Assembly (NCBI GenBank): GCA_017470605.1
Contig: JAFUYH010000028.1
Span: forward strand, 1 to 47,139
From: Treponema sp.
Lineage (GTDB): Bacteria > Spirochaetota > Spirochaetia > Treponematales > Treponemataceae
DNA length: 47,139 bases
Direction of reading: 5' to 3'
Position 1 is the stretch's first letter. Every line of letters starts with the position of its first letter. Of this stretch, positions 42,213 through 47,139 are shown piece after piece. The notes below the pieces were generated by a model. That model searched no databases. It was not told the origin of the DNA and saw only the letters and a program-made list of their open reading frames with translations. The translations under genes were made by a program, and so were the position numbers.

Positions 42213-42586
42213 TGGACGATAAAATAATTTTTAAACCAGAAAAAGGAACCGCTTCCTATAATCCACTTATAGACAATATAAAAGATACAAATACCCAGGA
42301 AGCGTTTGCAGGAGCAAAGCTATTTGCATCAGTACTAGGAATGAAACATGTTCGCTCCATAAGCTTGATTTTATTTATTCGTTTTTCAAAATCGATACCT
42401 AAAAAAGATAAAACTCTCGCAAAACTAAATGAAATATTAAAAAGTGGAATTTCTTTCAAAACCGTATCAGATATTGGCTGTATTAAGGATAGTGGGCAAG
42501 ACTGGTATGAAATGGATGCTTTGGTTTGTACATTACTGACGGCGGAGGAAAGGGGAGTTGAAAATGAAAATACCAAAACAAATTAA
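42209..42586 (+). CDS. Protein of unknown function
   Basis: The start is ATGATG at 42209/42212 with AAGGAG upstream. The 125-residue product begins MMDDKIIFKPEKGTASYNPLIDNIKDTNTQEAFAG and has an alpha-rich core (LAKLNEILKSGISFKTVSDIG). It overlaps its neighbours at both ends, in a tightly packed run. Confidence 0.5.
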   Translation: MMDDKIIFKPEKGTASYNPLIDNIKDTNTQEAFAGAKLFASVLGMKHVRSISLILFIRFSKSIPKKDKTLAKLNEILKSGISFKTVSDIGCIKDSGQDWYEMDALVCTLLTAEERGVENENTKTN

Positions 42587-42788
42587 AACACTTCTCAAAA
42601 AGAGGGAAGATTATGCAATGAAATATCTTTCATGCGAATCAGAACTGAATGACTGGTTAGATAGAAAAGGAATATTCAATGAATGTACCTGCGGCGACCG
42701 TTCAAGTTTATTTAATACTGGAGTTGATGTTTTTACTCTGGGAAGTGCTGCTACAACAATTGAATATCTTGAAAGTTTAAAAGATTAG
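42564..42788 (+). CDS. Small protein of unknown function
   Basis: A 74-residue product (MKIPKQIKTLLKKREDYAMKYLSCESELNDWLDRKGI and onwards) with an N-terminal basic helix and ECTCGD in the middle. GGGGAG precedes the ATG at 42564, which lies inside the end of the previous gene. Not recognised. Confidence 0.5.
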   Translation: MKIPKQIKTLLKKREDYAMKYLSCESELNDWLDRKGIFNECTCGDRSSLFNTGVDVFTLGSAATTIEYLESLKD

Positions 42789-42808
42789 ATAAGAAGGAGA
42801 AATAAATT

Positions 42809-43255
42809 ATGGACAAAAAAATATCTGCTTCATACGAAGCTACAAAAAAAAATGAAGAAATTATCAGCTCTCTTACTCAGGCATTGAAGGAATTTATAGG
42901 CTTTGTACTTGTATTAGTTTTTTTAGCACCAATATTCTGCTTACTGTTTGGACAGTTTTTTAATGTTCCAAAACTCGAAGCAAAATATAAAAAAGCTCTT
43001 TCCGTTGAAGAAAAAATTGAATCTGACATTTTAAATCTTGAAAGCAAAATGCACATAGTAAAAATATCAAATCACGAAACAGATATATACGGTTCTGATG
43101 AACAGATTGAGCTATATAATTCCCTTCAAATTGCAAGACAAAAAGCTATAGAAAAAAGAAGGAAAGCAGAAGACGAGCTTTTTGATGCAGAAAGAATAAT
43201 TAATAAGTGGAAAGGATATAAATTATATAAAAAATATACGGAACTTGAAAGCTGA
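42809..43255 (+). CDS. Membrane-anchored coiled-coil protein with ISASYEATK tag
   Basis: This 148-residue protein begins DKKISASYEATKKNE, a segment it shares with the protein at 43556. One transmembrane region follows (about 27-50, EFIGFVLVLVFLAPIFCLLF), then a long charged coiled coil (PKLEAKYKKALSVEEKIESDILNLESKM and onwards). AAGGAG precedes the ATG. Function unknown. The shape recalls phage or conjugative-element inner-membrane spacers. Confidence 0.55.
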   Translation: MDKKISASYEATKKNEEIISSLTQALKEFIGFVLVLVFLAPIFCLLFGQFFNVPKLEAKYKKALSVEEKIESDILNLESKMHIVKISNHETDIYGSDEQIELYNSLQIARQKAIEKRRKAEDELFDAERIINKWKGYKLYKKYTELES

Positions 43256-43340
43256 GAAGATAAATGAAGAAAGTTTATTGAATCCCTTCTTGAAAACAAG
43301 GCAATAAACAAAACGGATAAGGACATGGAGAAATAAAACT

Positions 43341-43553
43341 ATGGATAAGCTTAATAGAATTATTCTTGGTATTGGTATTGGAATTTTTTGTGCAGTAATT
43401 GGTTTGCAATTAGGCTTGCATAACTCTGACATCAGGAAATTGAAGAATGAAGTAAAAGAATTACGCTCAGAAAATGAAGCATTTAAATTTTGTTTCAAAA
43501 AAATAGGTTTTGTAATTGGTTTTGAAGAATCAGAATCAAGAGAGGAGAAATAA
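43341..43553 (+). CDS. Small membrane protein with coiled-coil tail
   Basis: A 70-residue product with one helix (about 6-26, RIILGIGIGIFCAVIGLQLGL) followed by a short coiled coil (DIRKLKNEVKELRSENEAFKF). GGAG upstream. Not recognised. The 85 bases before it contain only a five-codon ORF. Confidence 0.5.
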   Translation: MDKLNRIILGIGIGIFCAVIGLQLGLHNSDIRKLKNEVKELRSENEAFKFCFKKIGFVIGFEESESREEK

Positions 43554-43555
43554 AT

Positions 43556-44128
43556 ATGGAAAAAGAAGTATCTGCTTCATACGAAGCTACAAAAACAAAC
43601 GAATCATGCATGTTGTTTAACAAATCAGAGGATTATTCAATCCTGGGGTTTATCAGTATAGTAGCAATTCTTTGCCTAGCATGCTTTTGTATATCTGGTG
43701 AGTTGGAATGTATTCCTTACTGTATTGCAACAGTTATTTGTTGTTTTCTTCTCATTTATGTCATGCATAAATTTAAGCGGTACAGGATAAATAGATTCAT
43801 AGAAAATAACAAAAGTAATTTCATTTATAGAATTGATGGTAGTATATACGAATTTGCATGTGAATCACAAAAAGAATATTATCAAATTAAAAATAAAGAG
43901 TACAGTTTTATAGTATTAACCAATAAGTTTTCTGTTAACGGCAATGGCATTGCTTATGTAATCAGAGACAAAAGTACTTTGTCTGACCCCGATGCAAAAA
44001 TATACATAGATCAGCGGTGTTCAGAAGAAATAAGAATTTTTTACGACCAGATTACTGAGATAAAAACAGGCAAAATTCTCAATGCAGCTGAACTAAAGCA
44101 GTTCTTGAAAGCTGAGGAGAGTAACTAA
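43556..44128 (+). CDS. Two-helix membrane protein with VSASYEATK tag
   Basis: This 190-residue protein begins EKEVSASYEATKTNE, almost the same as the protein at 42809. It has two hydrophobic helices (about 24-44 and 48-68), then a soluble C-terminal domain (IYRIDGSIYEFACESQKEYYQIKNKEYSFIVLTNKF). It starts two bases after the previous stop. Not recognised. Confidence 0.55.
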   Translation: MEKEVSASYEATKTNESCMLFNKSEDYSILGFISIVAILCLACFCISGELECIPYCIATVICCFLLIYVMHKFKRYRINRFIENNKSNFIYRIDGSIYEFACESQKEYYQIKNKEYSFIVLTNKFSVNGNGIAYVIRDKSTLSDPDAKIYIDQRCSEEIRIFYDQITEIKTGKILNAAELKQFLKAEESN

Positions 44129-44644
44129 ATGGAAAAAGCTATTTTTTTTATTGTTCTTGGTATTTGTTTAATTGAGTTGGTTGTAATCTTTGCATTACTT
44201 AATAAAAAGAAACGAATGCATGTTGCAACTTTAATTGCAATAACTTTTGGAATTGTAGGACTTATAGATACTTACCAAAATAGGAACTTGATATTTAAAC
44301 ATTCTGAAAAAAACATTTCTCAAATTGAACAGAATAATAATGATAATAAAAATATGTTGATAAAGAAAAAAGCAGATGTTTATCATTGCGGTCCTAATGA
44401 AATTAATTCAATTGAAGATGTACCTGAAGAGTTTTATAGACATGTTTATTATCTCTACAGACGACCTACAGATGGAAAGTGTGTTTTTTGTTCTGACTAT
44501 ACAATAAGTCCTGACCGTATTCTACTTGATGTAGAAGATGATACTTTCTTTTATTTTGTTTGTAGTAAAGAAATTGCTGACAAAATCCTTGAAATACACA
44601 AGTCAAATGGTGGTCCAGGTTCTGGCTGGGAATACTGGAAATAG
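44129..44644 (+). CDS. Membrane protein with Cys-containing C-terminal domain
   Basis: This 171-residue protein has two N-terminal hydrophobic helices (MEKAIFFIVLGICLIELVVIF; VATLIAITFGIVGLI), an asparagine-rich linker, and a soluble domain with YHCGPNEINSIEDVPEEFYRHVYYLYRRPTDGKCVFC. The final SNGGPGSGWEYWK is unusual. Its first residues resemble those of the next gene. It starts directly after the previous stop. Confidence 0.55.
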   Translation: MEKAIFFIVLGICLIELVVIFALLNKKKRMHVATLIAITFGIVGLIDTYQNRNLIFKHSEKNISQIEQNNNDNKNMLIKKKADVYHCGPNEINSIEDVPEEFYRHVYYLYRRPTDGKCVFCSDYTISPDRILLDVEDDTFFYFVCSKEIADKILEIHKSNGGPGSGWEYWK

Positions 44645-44653
44645 GAGCAATTT

Positions 44654-44845
44654 ATGGAAAAAGCTATAGAATTTTTTGGTTTAGGAATAAGTTTTATTTT
44701 ATTTCCTGCAATTGCATTAATATTTTGTTCTATTTCTAAACAGAGACCAACAAAAATAGAATGTCTGTATATGGGGATTCACTGTTTGGGTGGATTAGCT
44801 TCTATAATGGCCGGAATTTTCTTTATGGGAAAATTTATAAGATGA
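44654..44845 (+). CDS. Small two-helix membrane protein
   Basis: A 63-residue protein beginning MEKAIEFFGLGISFILFPAIALIF, similar in its first residues to the protein at 44129, with a second helix CLGGLASIMAGIFFMG. GGAG lies upstream. Its stop overlaps the ATGA start of the adenine methyltransferase. Not recognised. Confidence 0.5.
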   Translation: MEKAIEFFGLGISFILFPAIALIFCSISKQRPTKIECLYMGIHCLGGLASIMAGIFFMGKFIR

Positions 44846-45624
44846 GAAAGTTTAAAATGATAAAACTTTATAAAAACGACTGCCTTATTGAAATGAAGAA
44901 CATCTCTGATAAATCCATAGACTTGATTCTGTGTGATTTGCCCTATGAGCAGACCGCAAGAAACAAGTGGGATTTGAAATTACCATTTGCACCATTATGG
45001 GCTGAATACAAGCGAATAATAAAAGATAACGGGGCAATAATCCTGTTTGCAAACGGAATGTTTACTGCAGAGCTGATGATGAGCAATCGGAATATGTGGC
45101 GGTATAATCTCGTCTGGGAGAAAACTCAGCCTACAGGCTTTCTTAATGCAAAGCGTATGCCCCTCAGAAATCATGAGGACATCTGCGTGTTTTATAAAAA
45201 ACTTCCTGTTTACAATCCTCAGAAAACTGCCGGACATAAAAGGAAAGTTTCAAGTGCAAGTTCTAAGACGAAGTACAAGAAGTCTTCTGATTATAATGAG
45301 GTCAGCAGGACTTCATACGACAGCACTGAACGCTATCCAAAGTCAGTTCTATGTTTCCCTAAAGACATTCAGAAATCAGCATTACATCCGACTCAAAAAC
45401 CTGTTGCATTGCTTGAATATATTATCAAATCCTACAGCAATGAAGATGATGTTGTTTTGGATAATTGTATGGGAAGCGGAAGTACGGGAGTTGCATGCCT
45501 GAATACAGGAAGAATTTTTATTGGAATCGAAAAAGACTCTTTGTTTTTTGAAACTGCAAGCAAAAGAATAATGCAGGCTGAAAAAATAGGTAAAGAAAAA
45601 TTTGGGAGGAAGTTTAATGAATAA
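44842..45624 (+). CDS. Site-specific DNA adenine methyltransferase
   Basis: This 260-residue amino-methyltransferase has the permuted order: catalytic DLPY (32-35) first, then HPTQKP (182-187), and the AdoMet loop LDNCMGSGSTG (206-216) near the C terminus. The segment between (NPQKTAGHKRKVSSASSKTKYKK) is the likely target-recognition region. I choose the ATG at 44842, whose ATGA overlaps the previous stop; 44857 is an alternative. No partner endonuclease gene is adjacent. It likely marks the element's own DNA or blocks host restriction. Confidence 0.92.
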   Translation: MRKFKMIKLYKNDCLIEMKNISDKSIDLILCDLPYEQTARNKWDLKLPFAPLWAEYKRIIKDNGAIILFANGMFTAELMMSNRNMWRYNLVWEKTQPTGFLNAKRMPLRNHEDICVFYKKLPVYNPQKTAGHKRKVSSASSKTKYKKSSDYNEVSRTSYDSTERYPKSVLCFPKDIQKSALHPTQKPVALLEYIIKSYSNEDDVVLDNCMGSGSTGVACLNTGRIFIGIEKDSLFFETASKRIMQAEKIGKEKFGRKFNE

Positions 45625-45681
45625 ACGATAACAGAAAAAGACTTGAAGAAATAAAAACTGATATAGAGGAGACAAAATAAA

Positions 45682-46200
45682 ATGGAATCAAAAAAACACA
45701 TATGTAATAAGATTTGTATAAACACATTTGAAGATTTTCTAAAATCGGCAATTGCAATCTGCATTCTGATAGAAAAATATCAAAGCTACTTTGTCAGAAA
45801 TATTTTCAAGGCTGCATCGGCTTTTCGCTCAGCATTTAATAAAAATGAAAGCCGGTTCTTATTATATTTGAGCGACAACCTTCATAACGTTCCGGAACTT
45901 GCAGAACTTTTCATAGAAACGGTAAGAATATTGGAAGACTGTGAATCTGAGGATGAAATAACAGAACTGATTAAAAAAACAAAAGAAAACTTCCTTCTTA
46001 GACTTGTCACTGAAAGGCTTCAGAAAACGGTAGGAATCATAAGAAACAAAGAAGAAAGAAAATCCCTCAAAATAAAGGATAATAATCATATTCTTAGCTG
46101 GTGTTACGAACTCAATGCCCTCTCTTCATCCTGTGAAGGTTTGTATACACAGCTCGAAGAATTTATACAAACAAGAGGACAAGAAAATAAATGCCGATGA
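45682..46200 (+). CDS. Helical protein of unknown function
   Basis: A 172-residue product, almost entirely helical (DFLKSAIAICILIEKYQSYF; ELFIETVRILEDCESEDEITELIKKTKENFLLRLVTERLQKTV). AGAGGAGA precedes the ATG. It overlaps the HNH gene by 10 bases. Not recognised. The short gap before it (45625-45681) holds a startless 19-codon open frame that looks like a remnant. Confidence 0.5.
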   Translation: MESKKHICNKICINTFEDFLKSAIAICILIEKYQSYFVRNIFKAASAFRSAFNKNESRFLLYLSDNLHNVPELAELFIETVRILEDCESEDEITELIKKTKENFLLRLVTERLQKTVGIIRNKEERKSLKIKDNNHILSWCYELNALSSSCEGLYTQLEEFIQTRGQENKCR

Positions 46201-46499
46201 ACAGAGCACTATATCCAAAAAATTGGAATGAAATTGCTTTTTCCGTAAAAGATAATGCCGGTTGGATTTGCGAAAATTGCGGCAAGCAATGTAGGAAGCC
46301 GGGAGAACCGTTTGATACACATAAAAGAACTCTTACAACTTCACATCTGGACCATAATCCTCAGAACTGTAATAAAGATAATTTGAAGGCATATTGCGCT
46401 CCCTGCCATTTAAGATATGATGCGCAACATCATGCAGAAACTCGCAAGAAAAAGAAAATGACTTATAAAAAAGTGGAGGACACCAATGACCCACAGTGA
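46191..46499 (+). CDS. HNH endonuclease domain protein
   Basis: This 102-residue HNH-type zinc protein has the zinc pairs CENCGKQC (Cys27, Cys30) and CAPC (Cys69, Cys72). The nuclease core is SHLDHNPQN with His52, Asp54 and His55, followed by NLKAYCAPCHLRYD. Small stand-alone HNH proteins are common on phages and mobile elements and nick or cut DNA. The start codon lies in the end of the previous gene. Confidence 0.85.
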   Translation: MPMNRALYPKNWNEIAFSVKDNAGWICENCGKQCRKPGEPFDTHKRTLTTSHLDHNPQNCNKDNLKAYCAPCHLRYDAQHHAETRKKKKMTYKKVEDTNDPQ

Positions 46500-46971
46500 A
46501 TTATGCGAGCTTACCGCAAGAAAATTTTGCCAGACTTTTGCTTTATGGGAAGTAAAGGGAAAGTGGGAAAATCCAGATGTGATTACCTGGAATTCAAGTG
46601 GCAGAAGTACGATATACGAGATTAAAATGAGCCGTGCTGATTTTCTTGCCGACTTCAAGAAAAAATGCAGACTGGCAGACCATAAAAAAGCAGGTTGTAG
46701 ATTTGCCTATGTTTGCTACGGAGATTTTATTAAAAAAGAAGAAGTCCCAGAGGATTGGGGATTGTATTATTACATAGACGGAAAGTTCAAGGAAATCAAA
46801 TATCCGTCAAATGGTTTTGATAATTGGGATGTTCCTAACAGAGATTGGCAAGGCGAAATAATAATGCTTGTAAACTACATACTTTGCAATAAGTATTTTA
46901 ATCAGCAGAGATATTGTTTTAATAAAAGATATAAACATTATGAAAGGAGTTTGATAGATGACAGAGCATAA
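46486..46971 (+). CDS. PD-(D/E)XK (MmcB-like) protein
   Basis: A 161-residue protein with a nuclease-like core: NPDVITW with Asp31, and STIYEIKMSRADFLADFK with Glu45 and Lys47, matching the D...E-x-K arrangement of PD-(D/E)XK enzymes and of MmcB-type DNA-repair proteins. The later CRFAYVCYGDF and the EEVPEDWGLYYYIDGK segments agree with that family. It overlaps the HNH gene by 14 bases, so the two are probably co-translated. Confidence 0.75.
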   Translation: MTHSELCELTARKFCQTFALWEVKGKWENPDVITWNSSGRSTIYEIKMSRADFLADFKKKCRLADHKKAGCRFAYVCYGDFIKKEEVPEDWGLYYYIDGKFKEIKYPSNGFDNWDVPNRDWQGEIIMLVNYILCNKYFNQQRYCFNKRYKHYERSLIDDRA

Positions 46972-47139
46972 ACATGAATACATGAAAAAATATCGTGATG
47001 AACATAAGGATTCCATTAAAGAAAACCAAAAAAAATACTATCTATCTCATAAAGAGCAATATGCAGAACAAGCAAAGTTGTACAGACAACGCAATAAAGA
47101 AAAATATAGAGAACAACAGAGACGTTCTTATTACAAAAA
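46958..47139 (+). CDS. Highly charged Lys/Glu/Tyr-rich protein, cut by window edge
   Basis: The start ATG at 46958 has AAAGGAGT seven bases upstream. The 60 visible residues (EHKHEYMKKYRDEHKDSIKENQKKYYLSHKEQYAEQ and onwards) repeat a K-Y/E-K-x pattern. Such charged N-termini often precede HNH homing-type endonuclease domains in phage-like DNA, but that domain, if present, lies beyond the window. Confidence 0.6.
   Translation, partial: MTEHKHEYMKKYRDEHKDSIKENQKKYYLSHKEQYAEQAKLYRQRNKEKYREQQRRSYYK

Noticed and set aside
45625..45681. Open frame of 19 codons (NDNRKRLEEIKTDIEETK)
   Set aside because: No start codon and directly preceded by a stop; at most a remnant.
32500..47139. Prophage call for the right-hand region
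   Set aside because: No capsid, terminase, portal, tail, integrase or lysis gene is visible; gene content fits an integrative or plasmid-like element better.
1..47139. tRNA or rRNA genes
   Set aside because: No T-loop/acceptor pattern or rRNA-like segment was recognised on either strand; a covariance-model scan would settle this.

Overview
The window looks like a chromosome segment of a spirochaete, most likely a gut-type Treponema. The reasons are a complete archaeal/V-type ATPase operon in place of an F-type one, an omptin-like outer-membrane protein, several large lipoproteins, moderately AT-rich coding sequence, and small dispersed inverted repeats between genes. The genus is inferred from gene content and style; no rRNA or marker search was possible.

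Left part (1-24.4 kb), ordinary chromosome: a Phd/PIN toxin-antitoxin pair; pgk; then a long same-strand run secG, PTS EIIA-like, V-ATPase G/H-C-I-K-F-E-A-B-D, a UspA-like gene and a J-domain gene; then map, an HtrA/DegQ serine protease, a single-chain purL, a thioredoxin-like lipoprotein, and two overlapping DUF21/CBS (CorC/HlyC type) membrane proteins. A convergent gene encodes an omptin-family protease with its catalytic residues. Dispersed inverted repeats sit at 2.3, 13.2 and 15.8 kb, and one copy of the 2.3-kb repeat lies in frame inside purL.

Middle part (24.4-32.5 kb): a long leader with no recognised element, then three lipoprotein genes, two of them large paralogues with fibronectin-III-like segments. 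These are followed by a frameshifted small gene, an Rpn/PDDEXK-type putative transposase-nuclease, and an insertion sequence with a DDE transposase of the ISNCY/IS1202 kind.

Right part (32.5-47.1 kb), accessory DNA without phage structural genes: minus-strand genes for a four-HTH protein, a membrane-anchored Mrr-like nuclease, a zinc-ribbon protein, small proteins and topoisomerase III; then plus-strand genes for a lipoprotein, an SF2 helicase, a cytosine-5 DNA methyltransferase, about ten small mostly unrecognised (often membrane) proteins, an adenine DNA methyltransferase, an HNH nuclease and an MmcB/PDDEXK-like protein. It resembles part of an integrative or conjugative element or a plasmid-like island.

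The most striking signal is a 20-bp palindrome, consensus TTAGCGCCAAWTGGCGCTAA. There are ten clear copies plus one degenerate copy between 32,480 and 39,584, and none noticed elsewhere. Copies abut stop codons, lie 16-39 bp before start codons, or lie inside coding sequence, where three copies (two clear, one degenerate) encode nearly the same peptide (APNGAK / TPDGAK). This may be an operator network for an element-encoded regulator, or an invasive palindromic repeat.
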